Shown one piece after another: positions 1 through 8,160 of a DNA stretch of 64,000 nucleotides. The DNA is taken from positions 1 to 64,000 of the forward strand of contig NZ_JARKMS010000003.1 in assembly GCF_029350945.1 (NCBI RefSeq). The letters are read 5' to 3'. Origin of the DNA: Maribacter huludaoensis (lineage in GTDB: Bacteria; Bacteroidota; Bacteroidia; Flavobacteriales; Flavobacteriaceae). The notes below the pieces were generated by a model. It was given only the letters and a program-made list of their open reading frames with translations, did not search any database and had not been told where the DNA came from. Positions within the stretch are counted from its first letter, which is position 1; the number at the start of each line of letters is the position of its first letter. Position numbers and translations under genes: made by a program.

Positions 1-146
1 GTCTGCGCACGAAGCTAAAGCTTATTGTTTAGTTTTATTTTTTCTTGTTCAAAGCTAAATCCATAAGATTTAGCGACTCTATAAATATACACAGACCATT
101 CGTTTTAGCTCTAAAGTCCGCATTACGTTTAGGTTTTGTTGTAACC
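1..146 (-). repeat. attC-like recombination site, left-edge array (cut by window edge)
   Basis: Read on the minus strand, the site opens with the nine bases GGTTACAAC (138-146), the exact inverse of GTTGTAACC at the start of the same cassette (749-757). It continues through AACCTAAACGTAATGCGGAC, nearly identical to the equivalent part of the site at 30423, and then into a conserved interior block (1-97) that recurs at 30469, 32236 and 33530 and, more diverged, at 29312 and 31205. The second half of the site lies outside the window. The architecture is that of an integron attC site with a long, family-specific interior. Confidence 0.75.
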
Positions 147-174
147 AGTTTTTCCGCGTACAATTTCATATTTT

Positions 175-741
175 TTAGCGGTCCCAGCCATCTATTAGAT
201 ATTCTATCTCCGTTAGTTTTTCTTTTTCTTTTCCATTTTCAGATTCAAACCATAGTTCAAATCTTGCGGGATAAAATTTTTCGAAAGTCCCTTCATGGAT
301 TGCTGTTTCAGATGTATACAAATGGTAATTTCCATCAGCGCTTACAACGGTTTTTCTAGTTCTTTTTGGTAATTCCTTTTCCATTAGTTCTACTTCTCTT
401 TGTGATTCAAAACCTCTGATATATAGATTACCTGGTTGTTTTGATTTATGCCAATAATAGAAAGTATATCCTCCATAACCTGTTCCCGTAATTATTAGTT
501 TTTCGGTTTCAGGTTTAAGTAGTTTTAATGAATCCATTTCGGTTTTTGAAAACCCCTCCATAGTTTTTTTCATATGGGCTAGATTTTCTGGAATTTTATA
601 ACTACCAAACTCATTGTCCTCATTAACTTGATTGAATAGAACTCCAATTGCGATTATTATTCCAAAAAACCCAATAAGTACAATTACCCAAAAACTTCGG
701 ACAGCTTTAAGAACTATGTTTATAAATTTTGAAGAAGTCAT
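175..741 (-). CDS. Hypothetical membrane-anchored protein, cassette gene
   Basis: A 188-residue protein with one membrane segment at about residues 17-36, followed by a soluble domain presumed to lie outside the cytoplasm. I recognise no family. The soluble part has a Gly/aromatic patch (TGTGYGGYTFYYWH, about residues 85-98) and ends in a charged region. The start codon lies only 7 bases inside the GTTGTAACC cassette end, and the stop is just inside the opposite cassette end, so the gene fills a cassette of about 610 bp. It is the first cassette of an array transcribed leftward out of the window. Function unknown; the coding call is supported by position and an intact membrane-anchor pattern. 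Confidence 0.7.
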   Translation of the reverse strand: MTSSKFINIVLKAVRSFWVIVLIGFFGIIIAIGVLFNQVNEDNEFGSYKIPENLAHMKKTMEGFSKTEMDSLKLLKPETEKLIITGTGYGGYTFYYWHKSKQPGNLYIRGFESQREVELMEKELPKRTRKTVVSADGNYHLYTSETAIHEGTFEKFYPARFELWFESENGKEKEKLTEIEYLIDGWDR

Positions 742-748
742 TTAAATT

Positions 749-785
749 GGTTACAACAATTGTATATATGCACAATTGCACATAT
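749..785 (-). other. Leader / attI-like start of the left cassette array
   Basis: On the minus strand this stretch ends in ATATACAATTGTTGTAACC, with GTTGTAACC being the cassette end. It matches the sequence in front of the first cassette at 27904-27940 in roughly 28 of 31 positions up to the GTT. It could be an attI-like insertion site, a promoter carried with the first cassette, or both. The rest of the 742-1070 gap is AT-rich and holds only the operator candidate at 910-939. Confidence 0.45.
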
Positions 786-909
786 ATCATATATATATGA
801 ATTTTTAAATCTATAAGATTTTTACAGTTTAAGAAAGAAAAATTGTACAAACTTACATCTATTTAAATATGAAAAGCAATAATAAGAATCATAACAATTG
901 GTTGTCACT

Positions 910-939
910 ACAGTTTAGTACCGAAAAAATACAATTGGG
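910..939 (+). promoter_or_regulatory. Candidate LytTR-regulator binding site upstream of the kinase gene
   Basis: Two 9-base direct repeats, ACAGTTTAG (910-918) and ACAATTGGG (931-939), start 21 bases apart. This spacing is typical of LytTR-family operators (two half-sites on the same helix face). The same arrangement occurs at 2889-2918 before the first stand-alone 2TM gene; 22 of 29 aligned bases agree. Autoregulation by the regulator encoded at 4325 is inferred. Confidence 0.5.
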
Positions 940-1070
940 ACCCTATTTTTTTTGATTTGGAAGAAAAGTCTTCATGTTTGCTTTTGACCGGGGTATTATT
1001 AGAAAGAGGTATACTTCTAAAATGAAATCCCTAATTTTAAAAATTAGAAAGCAATAAAAGAAAAAGGTAC

Positions 1071-2393
1071 ATGGGTAGTTTTTTAAAGGTGGTAAGAACG
1101 GCAATTATCATAACGCTGGTTATGGAATTAGTTCGTTTGCTTTTATCTGATTGGGAAAGCAAAACATTATATAGTGAATTGCAATTTTCGGGAATAGCCT
1201 TTCTTTACTCTTTTGCACTTTCTATTGTAAACATGTATTTCAGCGACTATATCTCTAAAAAATATACTTGGGAGAATGAAACCCAAAAACGCTTATGGTA
1301 CGGTGCTGCAGGCTCAATAATACTAACCGTATGTACATTTGGTCTGGTACGAGCATTTACCGAGGTTTACATTTTTGGGCACAGTTTTAAAGAGTTTGTA
1401 GCAGAGGAAAGAGTAGAGTATTATTTCTATGCCTTATTGGTAACTTTGGTAGTTTCCTTATTCTTACATGCCTTTTATTTCTATAAAGCACTACAAGATA
1501 CCAAAGTTAAAGAGCAGAAAATTATAGCCGGCTCGGCATCTGCAAAGTTCGATGCCTTAAAGAACCAACTAGATCCCCACTTTTTGTTCAATAGCTTAAA
1601 CGTGTTAACAAGCTTAATTGAAGAAGACCCCATACAGGCACAAAAGTTTACTACGTCATTATCTAAAGTATACAGATATGTGTTAGAGCAAAAGAGCAAA
1701 AATCTAATTTCCGTAGATGAAGAACTAAAGTTCGCCAGAACCTATGTACGATTATTAAAAATGCGTTTTGAAGATAGTATCATATTTGAAATTCCGGATG
1801 AAGCAACGGATCCAGAAGCCAAAATAGTGCCACTATCATTACAACTACTATTAGAAAATGCGGTAAAGCATAACGTAGTAACATCATCTAAGCCATTACA
1901 TATTAAAATATATGAGGAAGATGGATATTTATACGTTACCAATAACCTTCAAGAAAAGCAAGTAGTAAAAAAGAGTAGTGGCGTGGGGTTGCAGAATATA
2001 CGTCAGCGCTACGCAATATTGACAAAAAAGGAAATGCAAATTTTTAAGACCTTGAACGAGTTTAAGGTAAGGCTGCCAATGTTGACCAGCACTATATCTT
2101 TTAGAGAAACACAAGATTCACATATTAGTGCCAAGCGCTATGAAAAAGCCAAAAAACGTGTAGAGGAAATAAAAGGGTTTTATGGTAACCTAACTTCGTA
2201 CTGTATCGTTATTCCTGTTCTGGCATTTATAAATTATAGAACCACCAGTTTTACATGGGTCATTTTTCCTGCTGTTGGTTGGGGAATAGGCCTAATAGCC
2301 CACGGATTAAAGGCATACGGATATAACCCTTTGTTCGGAAAGAATTGGGAAGAGAAAAAAATCAAGGAATTGATGGAGAAGGATAACTTCTAA
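1071..2393 (+). CDS. LytS-type sensor histidine kinase with C-terminal 2TM domain
   Basis: Membrane sensor kinase of the LytS/YehU group (His_kinase family). About four membrane segments fill residues 8-138. A coiled linker follows, then the kinase core: LDPHFLFNSLN with the phospho-acceptor His at residue 170, the N-box LLLENAVKHN near 260-268 and the G-box SGVGLQNIRQRY near 303-314. Residues about 353-440 are an added 2TM domain (KRYEKAKKRVEEIKGFYGNL... then two hydrophobic segments and NPLFGKNWEEKKIKELM). That tail is closely similar to the separate protein encoded at 3001, including KGFYGNL, AYCIV/SYCIV and the C-terminal NWEE motif. The partner regulator is encoded at 4325. The fusion suggests that the 2TM proteins interact with the kinase in the membrane. 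Confidence 0.93.
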   Translation: MGSFLKVVRTAIIITLVMELVRLLLSDWESKTLYSELQFSGIAFLYSFALSIVNMYFSDYISKKYTWENETQKRLWYGAAGSIILTVCTFGLVRAFTEVYIFGHSFKEFVAEERVEYYFYALLVTLVVSLFLHAFYFYKALQDTKVKEQKIIAGSASAKFDALKNQLDPHFLFNSLNVLTSLIEEDPIQAQKFTTSLSKVYRYVLEQKSKNLISVDEELKFARTYVRLLKMRFEDSIIFEIPDEATDPEAKIVPLSLQLLLENAVKHNVVTSSKPLHIKIYEEDGYLYVTNNLQEKQVVKKSSGVGLQNIRQRYAILTKKEMQIFKTLNEFKVRLPMLTSTISFRETQDSHISAKRYEKAKKRVEEIKGFYGNLTSYCIVIPVLAFINYRTTSFTWVIFPAVGWGIGLIAHGLKAYGYNPLFGKNWEEKKIKELMEKDNF

Positions 2394-3000
2394 ATATATT
2401 TTAGCCCAGTTCCGTAAAACTATCCTAAGAGAATAAAATGTCATTGAACTACAGCGTTCCGTGCTTGCCGGCAATATCATCAATTTATAGTATACCCAAT
2501 AGTTCTTCCAACTAGATATATAGCAGTTATGAAGGTGTTGTCTTTTTTATAGCCAATATAGCGTAACCACAAACGGCCAAAAAATCAGGGTGCACAATAA
2601 TTTGAATATCAGTTTTATTTACGTTTTAATGTAAAGAGGCGTTGATGTAAAGTTTGCGGCTGAATTTATTGATAAATTATCTCTGCATTTCCTTTTTATG
2701 CAAAAGAGCTATTTACACTCCCAGAAGGTAATTTTTGTTTCTAACCATCAAAATTACCGGTATCTATTAAAAATGCATCATAGCCTCCAAACAGCTTTTA
2801 TACCCTTAAAAAACAGAGCAAGAACAAAATGATAGTACAATAAAATAGTATGGCTTTTAAAGTTTTTGGGCTATAAATACCTCTTTCAACAATTCAGTCA
2901 TTAAAAATTACAATTGGGTATTTCATTTTTTTAAAACCTGGGTTATCTGCCGAAATTTGAAATATAATAATCAAATAATAGTAACCTAAAACTTATAAAG
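2394..3000. other. Intergenic region between kinase gene and 2TM genes
   Basis: About 600 bases with no convincing reading frame on either strand. The only structure I can support is the direct-repeat operator candidate at 2889-2918. The length suggests that the 2TM genes have their own promoter rather than depending only on read-through from the kinase gene. Confidence 0.5.
2889..2918 (+). promoter_or_regulatory. Candidate LytTR-regulator binding site upstream of the 2TM genes
   Basis: Direct repeats ACAATTCAG (2889-2897) and ACAATTGGG (2910-2918), again 21 bases apart, ending 82 bases before the ATG at 3001. The downstream half-site TACAATTGGG is identical to that at 930-939, and both are followed by an AT-rich tract. 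The duplication of this pattern at both promoters of the same two-component locus is the main evidence. Confidence 0.5.
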
Positions 3001-3285
3001 ATGGAAACAGAATTTACAAATAACGATACTTACAAATATCAAAAGGCAAAAGAAAAAGTAGAAGCTATAAAAGGTTTTTATGGCAACTTATTGGCATACT
3101 GCATCGTAATTCCAATTTTGGCATATATCAATTATTCAACAACTAATTTTCCTTGGGTAATTTTTCCGGCTTTGGGCTGGGGCTTCGGGGTAATTATGAA
3201 CGGTCTATATGCCTACGGTTACAATCCGTTATTCAGCAAGAACTGGGAAGAGAGAAAGATCAAACAATACATGCAAGAACTATAA
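3001..3285 (+). CDS. 2TM domain protein 1
   Basis: A 94-residue protein consisting only of a 2TM domain: a basic amphipathic lead (YQKAKEKVEAIKGFYGNL), two hydrophobic segments at about residues 35-50 and 54-70, then NPLFSKNWEERKIKQYMQ. It is the closest of the four to the tail of the kinase at 1071. First of four tandem 2TM genes ahead of the LytTR regulator, with 18 bases to the next gene. Role unknown; partnering with the kinase is inferred from the shared domain and from the operon. Confidence 0.88.
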   Translation: METEFTNNDTYKYQKAKEKVEAIKGFYGNLLAYCIVIPILAYINYSTTNFPWVIFPALGWGFGVIMNGLYAYGYNPLFSKNWEERKIKQYMQEL

Positions 3286-3303
3286 CTTAATAAACTGAAG
3301 ATC

Positions 3304-3594
3304 ATGGAAAACACAAAATATAATAAGGCAAAATTAAGAGTAGAGGAAATCAAGGAATTTTATGGCAAGGTAGCTTCGGCCGTTGTCACTATAATACTGG
3401 TTGCAGCGTTAAATTATTACCTTAACGAATGGGAGTATGCTTGGTTTCTTTGGGTAGTATTCGGTTTTAGCATTAGCTTGTTTTTTAAAGCGAATAAAAT
3501 CTTTAACTTGAATCCGTTTATGAATCGCGATTGGGAAGAAAGAAAATTACAGGAGTTTTTACAACAAGAAGAAAATAAACAAAGATGGAACTAA
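3304..3594 (+). CDS. 2TM domain protein 2
   Basis: A 96-residue 2TM protein: YNKAKLRVEEIKEFYGKV lead, two hydrophobic segments at about residues 23-39 and 45-60, then NPFMNRDWEERKLQEFLQQ. More diverged than its upstream neighbour but with the same conserved Trp-Glu-Glu/Arg motif after the second segment. Its stop overlaps the start of the next gene by 10 bases, which points to translational coupling. Confidence 0.85.
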   Translation: MENTKYNKAKLRVEEIKEFYGKVASAVVTIILVAALNYYLNEWEYAWFLWVVFGFSISLFFKANKIFNLNPFMNRDWEERKLQEFLQQEENKQRWN

Positions 3595-3923
3595 ACGAAT
3601 TTGAACAATCGGATAAATTGGCCAGAGCTCAAAAAAAAGTCAAAGAATTGAAAGGGTTTTACATTCACTTGCTAGTTTACGTACTGGTAAATTTATTTCT
3701 TATGACCATTACAATAATGGGTATTATGTCTGGTGGAGCATCGTTTTCAGAAGCTTTGTTCAACATTGGTACTTTTTCAACTCCGTTTTTCTGGGGTATA
3801 GGTTTGGCATTTCACGCCGCAAGGGTTTTTGGCTTCAATCCTTTCTTTAGTAAAGATTGGGAACAGCGCCAGATCAGTAAATATGTAGAGCAGGATAAAA
3901 GGGATGCAGAAAAATATAGATAA
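3585..3923 (+). CDS. 2TM domain protein 3
   Basis: A 112-residue 2TM protein: LARAQKKVKELKGFYIHL lead, two hydrophobic segments at about 29-50 and 62-82, then NPFFSKDWEQRQISKYVEQ. The loop between the segments is longer than in proteins 1 and 2 and is rich in Gly, Ser and Phe. The start overlaps the end of the previous gene, and the end overlaps the next open frame. Confidence 0.85.
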   Translation: MELNEFEQSDKLARAQKKVKELKGFYIHLLVYVLVNLFLMTITIMGIMSGGASFSEALFNIGTFSTPFFWGIGLAFHAARVFGFNPFFSKDWEQRQISKYVEQDKRDAEKYR

Positions 3924-3924
3924 T

Positions 3925-4284
3925 ATGGAAACTAATCTAGCGGACGGCAACTTTGTAAACGAAGATTACCAAAGGTTGTCAAAATATGAAAGGGCAAAGG
4001 CGAAAGTGGAAAGTATAAAGCGCCTTTATAACCATCTATTGGTTTTTCTCATTATAAACGTCATTTTATACTTTTTGAGACATAAGTTTGTTTTTATATT
4101 GGTAAGTAAAGATGCATTGGGCAATCCTGAGTTTTTAGATTGGATAAATTGGAACGTATATGGCACCACCATTGTTTGGGGAATTATACTGGCCATTCAC
4201 GCAATTTTTGTTTTAGGTAACATATCTTGGTACATTAAGAAATGGGAAGAACGTAAGATTAAGAAGTATATCAATTCCAACTAA
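3925..4284 (+). CDS. 2TM domain protein 4
   Basis: A 2TM protein with the longest and most diverged loop: YERAKAKVESIKRLYNHL lead, first segment about residues 38-52, a loop of about 30 residues, second segment, then ISWYIKKWEERKIKKYINS. The frame is open from 3904, overlapping the previous gene by 20 bases; I prefer the ATG at 3925, directly after the previous stop (119 aa). The upstream ATG would add MQKNIDN. The gene lies 40 bases before the response regulator. Confidence 0.82.
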   Translation: METNLADGNFVNEDYQRLSKYERAKAKVESIKRLYNHLLVFLIINVILYFLRHKFVFILVSKDALGNPEFLDWINWNVYGTTIVWGIILAIHAIFVLGNISWYIKKWEERKIKKYINSN

Positions 4285-4324
4285 GATTAAGCACAATATT
4301 CTATAAATACCATAAAACCAGACC

Positions 4325-5089
4325 ATGAAGACCATTATAATTGAAGATGAAAAACCGGCAGCACGTAGGCTAGGTAGAATGTTAGAAAGTTTGGACCTAT
4401 CCGTTTCTACAATGTTACATTCCGTAGAGGAAGCAATAGATTGGTTTCAGACCAATGAACACCCAGATTTAATATTCTTGGACATTCAATTATCCGACGG
4501 TCTATCATTTGAAATTTTTGATGTTATAGAGGTACATAGCGCCATCATCTTTACAACGGCGTTTGACGAGTATGCATTAAAAGCATTTAAGTTGAACAGT
4601 ATAGACTACTTGCTAAAGCCTATTGATGACGAAGATTTGGAACAGGCAGTGAATAAATACAGGAAAATGTTCAAATCTGATAATGAGCCAAGTAAGATAG
4701 CATTAGACTTTGAAGATATTAAAAAGCTATTGGTAAATCCGTTGGAGCGTGAATACAAAAAGCGCTTTACCGCCAAGGTGGGCCAGCATTTAAAAATTAT
4801 TAATGCAGAAGATGTAGAGTGTTTTTATAGCGAGAACAAAGGTACCTACGCAGCCACTAAAGATGGCCGTAATTATTTGTTGGATACTACTTTAGAACAG
4901 TTGGAAGAAGAATTGAAACCACAAGTGTTCTTCAGGGTAAGCAGAAAGTTTTTTGTGAATATAGAGCATATAAAGGATATTGTATCCTATACAAATTCAA
5001 GATTACAGATCAAGTTGAACAATAATGCGGACCACGAAATAATTGTGAGCAGGGAAAAGGTAAAAGACTTTAAGCTTTGGTTAGAGTAG
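4325..5089 (+). CDS. LytTR-family response regulator
   Basis: A 254-residue regulator with an N-terminal receiver domain (IIIEDEKPAARRL; phospho-acceptor Asp at residue 53 in LIFLDIQLSDG; switch Thr in FTTAF; Lys 98 in LLKPID) and a C-terminal LytTR DNA-binding domain from about residue 145 (FFRVSRKFFVNIEHI motif, ending in a strand-rich segment). It is the natural partner of the kinase at 1071. Candidate targets are the paired direct repeats at 910-939 and 2889-2918. Converges on the gene ending at 5114. Confidence 0.94.
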   Translation: MKTIIIEDEKPAARRLGRMLESLDLSVSTMLHSVEEAIDWFQTNEHPDLIFLDIQLSDGLSFEIFDVIEVHSAIIFTTAFDEYALKAFKLNSIDYLLKPIDDEDLEQAVNKYRKMFKSDNEPSKIALDFEDIKKLLVNPLEREYKKRFTAKVGQHLKIINAEDVECFYSENKGTYAATKDGRNYLLDTTLEQLEEELKPQVFFRVSRKFFVNIEHIKDIVSYTNSRLQIKLNNNADHEIIVSREKVKDFKLWLE

Positions 5090-5113
5090 GTAACATGGTT
5101 ATCAGAATGTAAG

Positions 5114-6322
5114 TTACTTACGGTATAAATCTTCCTCTTCATCATCAATTCTGTTCTCATCAAATGCCGATGGTAATAACTTAGGTATGAGTTTAATGAA
5201 AATTGGAAGCAAAATTGCACCACCAGGCAGAATGAAAATAGCTAAAGACGGGATGCTCTTAAAAATATCCAACAATTGATTTTGAACCTTTTTCTTTTCT
5301 TCATCACTTAGGTCACGTATGGTAGACTTTGAAAGTAAGGCTACCAATTCCGCACTTTGCGAAAGTTCTTTAAGCAGACGCTTACTGTTGCGTAGTATTA
5401 GCTTTTTAACAATTTTACCCATACTATCGTAAAACTGCTGGGCTAAATTCTTTTCTTTTAAATAAGGAATAATATCAAAATTCAATTTAAAGAATTGGGT
5501 AACGTCCGTAATAGATGTAGAGATAACGGTACGATCAAAGCCAAGATCTTCTCCTATACCAAAAATAAATTCAGATTCGGTATAATCCAAAGAATGATCC
5601 TCCCAAACGGTTAAACAGGCCATATCCAATAAATATAGGTTTTCCCATTTGTTCTTGTTGTTGACCAACCTTTCTCGGTAATTACCATCAAAGCTGTTCT
5701 CCGCACAACTAATATAGGTCAAAGAAGAAGCCAGTAATTGGGAAAGTTTATTGTCATTCCTATTCAACTCCCTAGAACTAAGGGCATCATAGGCAATGTT
5801 TATGGCTAGGTACTCAATTTCTTCAGCCTTCTCCTTTAAAGCAATAGTATTGTTTAAGAAATGTTTAAAAAGTAATACGTCAATAAATAATAAAGAATTG
5901 GTGATTAGGCTATTAAACGTTTTACTGATAATATTATCTTCAATGTATATTCTAGAGGTCATCAGTTTTTCAAGCTTGGCAGACGTCTTGTTACCGGTAA
6001 ACCATTTGTCAAAAAAACCTGCTCTACTAATATTAAGTATTTCATAGAACTTAAAAACCTGCTCAATAAAGACCGAATATTCTTCGCCCCCTTCTAGGCG
6101 ATAGGTAAAAAATAGGGCATGCAGTAAATTAATTTTTGCCTTCTCATCTTCAGAAAGGGTATGCTCCAAATCTATAAACTCCGGTATGCTGGCATTTAGA
6201 CCATATACAAAACCACTTTTCTTAAGGGTAGCGTATAGCGCTTCAAAAGTTGGGAATGCATCTTGGTGTTTTTGCACCAACGAACCATATTTCTCAATCC
6301 AACCAGAGGAAGATGGGTTCAT
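5114..6322 (-). CDS. LETM1-related biofilm-associated protein
   Basis: A 402-residue protein, mostly helical and without a signal peptide. The C-terminal part (about residues 330-390) has an acidic/basic helix, then a hydrophobic Pro/Gly-containing stretch IPSLAIFILPGGAILLPIF and IKLIPKLLPSAF. This tail resembles the LETM1-type membrane-associated domain as found in the flavobacterial family called LETM1-related biofilm-associated protein. Whether it transports ions is unknown. Transcribed alone, with its end facing the LytTR regulator gene. Confidence 0.7.
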   Translation of the reverse strand: MNPSSSGWIEKYGSLVQKHQDAFPTFEALYATLKKSGFVYGLNASIPEFIDLEHTLSEDEKAKINLLHALFFTYRLEGGEEYSVFIEQVFKFYEILNISRAGFFDKWFTGNKTSAKLEKLMTSRIYIEDNIISKTFNSLITNSLLFIDVLLFKHFLNNTIALKEKAEEIEYLAINIAYDALSSRELNRNDNKLSQLLASSLTYISCAENSFDGNYRERLVNNKNKWENLYLLDMACLTVWEDHSLDYTESEFIFGIGEDLGFDRTVISTSITDVTQFFKLNFDIIPYLKEKNLAQQFYDSMGKIVKKLILRNSKRLLKELSQSAELVALLSKSTIRDLSDEEKKKVQNQLLDIFKSIPSLAIFILPGGAILLPIFIKLIPKLLPSAFDENRIDDEEEDLYRK

Positions 6323-6524
6323 AATCTTAATAATTTAACACCGCAAAGTTAGCTAATTATTAGTTTAAACTTCTTTATAAATAAGTACTTCTATACTATA
6401 AATGGTTTTTTTGATGATTTGAATTTTAAGGAATTGGAACATAATTTAATTTTTTTTAAGAAAAAATGAACCTTCCATTTTTATCTCCGTAAGTAAGGGT
6501 GATTCTAATCTAAAAAAAGAGATA

Positions 6525-7235
6525 ATGAAAAAATCAAAATTGTTTATGGGACTTGGGGCTTTAGCCCTAGTAGGAGGTCTTTTAGTGGCGGCAGATCATA
6601 TTGATGCGCCTAGCTCTATGGGAACCACGGCAGATATCGCCGATTTTTATGCGTTTGAACCTACTGAAGGTTCGGACAACACCGTTTTTGCGGTTGATCT
6701 TCAATCTAATGTACTGCCAGATTTGGCTTATGGTACGTTCGATGAAAATGTATTACTGGAAATAAATATTGATACCGATAATGATTTGGTAGAAGATTTG
6801 GTAATACAAGCCATACCAAGAGATGGTAAAATGTACTTTTTTGGTCCGGTTGCACCAAGTGAAACAGGTTTGAACGGTTCAGTAATGGTAGATGCGCCAT
6901 TAGGTTCAGTTGACATTTCTGCTGAAACTGCTATTGTAGAAACCACGGATAGTGGAGTTTCTTTATTTGCAGGTCCTAGACAAGATGCTTTTTTCTTTGA
7001 CTTCTTTCAGTTCAATGAAGTAATTGGTGGTACGGCCCCTTTAGGTTTTAAACCAGCTGGTGATCCAGATTCTACAGATGATGACGATGAAACTGCAGTC
7101 GATACTTTTGATGGCGCCAATACAATGGCCATAGTTGTTGAAATTCCTAATAGTCTTTTAGGAACTACAACGGGACAAAATGCTTTGGGTCTAGAAGTAT
7201 ATAAGACTTGGGTAACTACAAATGTTAAGCAATAA
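6525..7235 (+). CDS. DUF4331 family secreted protein
   Basis: A 236-residue exported protein: signal peptide MKKSKLFMGLGALALVGGLL followed by AADHIDAPSS, the hallmark start of DUF4331 proteins, then TADIADFYAFEP. Acidic Asp/Glu-rich stretches (residues about 184-192) suggest a surface or Ca-binding role. The biochemical function of the family is not known. First gene of a three-gene set with a second DUF4331-like lipoprotein and a TPR lipoprotein. Confidence 0.85.
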   Translation: MKKSKLFMGLGALALVGGLLVAADHIDAPSSMGTTADIADFYAFEPTEGSDNTVFAVDLQSNVLPDLAYGTFDENVLLEINIDTDNDLVEDLVIQAIPRDGKMYFFGPVAPSETGLNGSVMVDAPLGSVDISAETAIVETTDSGVSLFAGPRQDAFFFDFFQFNEVIGGTAPLGFKPAGDPDSTDDDDETAVDTFDGANTMAIVVEIPNSLLGTTTGQNALGLEVYKTWVTTNVKQ

Positions 7236-7257
7236 TAACTTTTTAAAAAATAGTAAG

Positions 7258-8028
7258 ATGAAATTTAAAAATATAAAATATACGTTTTTGTCTCTTTTGG
7301 CAGTAGCCGCATTAGCTTCTTGTAGCAATGATGATGACAATACACCAGTAGTGGTTACACCAACATGTGATGATGGTATTATGAACGGTGATGAAACCGG
7401 GGTAGATTGTGGTGGTACATGTACCCCGTGTGAAGATGCTATGGAACCAATGGAGCCAGACTTTACAGGTACTTATGCCCAAGTAGATTTTATGGGTAGA
7501 CCAGGTATCAATACGGTACTGAGTGCAGATGGTGATATTAAAGATGCGCATAACGTGTCTGTTCCTTCAGAAATGGCAGCTAATTTTCAAGCAGATTTTG
7601 AAGCTAGGTTAGAGGCATATCATGATGTGTACGCTAACATTTTAGGAGCTGATCCTGCAGATGTAAACTATGAAAACAACATATTAGGTTTAGATGCGCC
7701 TACATTAACAGGTTACTTGGCTGCCGATGTTTTAGAAGTTGCACCAAACTTGCCAACAACATACTTTAACCCTGGTACAGATGCAGATGATGACGGTAGA
7801 ATTTTGGTTCCAGATGGTGATGAAGTTGCTTTGACAGGTAGAACTCCACAAGATGATGTTATTGATGTTTCATTGATTTTATTGTTCGGTGGTATGGAAG
7901 GAGACCGTTTTAGTGGTCAAGATACCGATGGTGATGGTATGGCAGATTTACCTAGATTAACCTCAGATGGCGTTGGGCTAACGGCCACTATAGGTACTAC
8001 TTTCCCATATTTGGGAGCACCAGAATAA
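7258..8028 (+). CDS. DUF4331-like lipoprotein with Cys-rich linker
   Basis: Lipoprotein: MKFKNIKYTFLSLLAVAALA with lipobox LASC at about residues 18-21. The linker DDGIMNGDETGVDCGG plus TCTPC (about residues 38-62) is a small Cys-rich motif common in Bacteroidota surface proteins. The remainder resembles the second half of DUF4331 proteins, with acidic repeats such as DTDGDGMADLP. The frame is open from 7222, but the ATG at 7258 gives a proper lipoprotein signal and avoids overlap with the previous gene, so I use it. Confidence 0.78.
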   Translation: MKFKNIKYTFLSLLAVAALASCSNDDDNTPVVVTPTCDDGIMNGDETGVDCGGTCTPCEDAMEPMEPDFTGTYAQVDFMGRPGINTVLSADGDIKDAHNVSVPSEMAANFQADFEARLEAYHDVYANILGADPADVNYENNILGLDAPTLTGYLAADVLEVAPNLPTTYFNPGTDADDDGRILVPDGDEVALTGRTPQDDVIDVSLILLFGGMEGDRFSGQDTDGDGMADLPRLTSDGVGLTATIGTTFPYLGAPE

Positions 8029-8160
8029 GAAGTTGCCTTCACCTTGCTTATTGTTAACGGTAGGTAAGATCGGCACATCCCTAAATTGTTTATGAAAGAG
8101 AAGGGAAGGGAGAGTTGAAAAGCTCTCCCTATTTTAAGCGATCCACAAAAAAACAACCTT

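Noticed and set aside
7222-7257. Upstream start for the DUF4331-like lipoprotein
   Set aside because: It would add a non-signal lead in front of a normal lipoprotein signal and overlap the previous gene; the ATG at 7258 is preferred.
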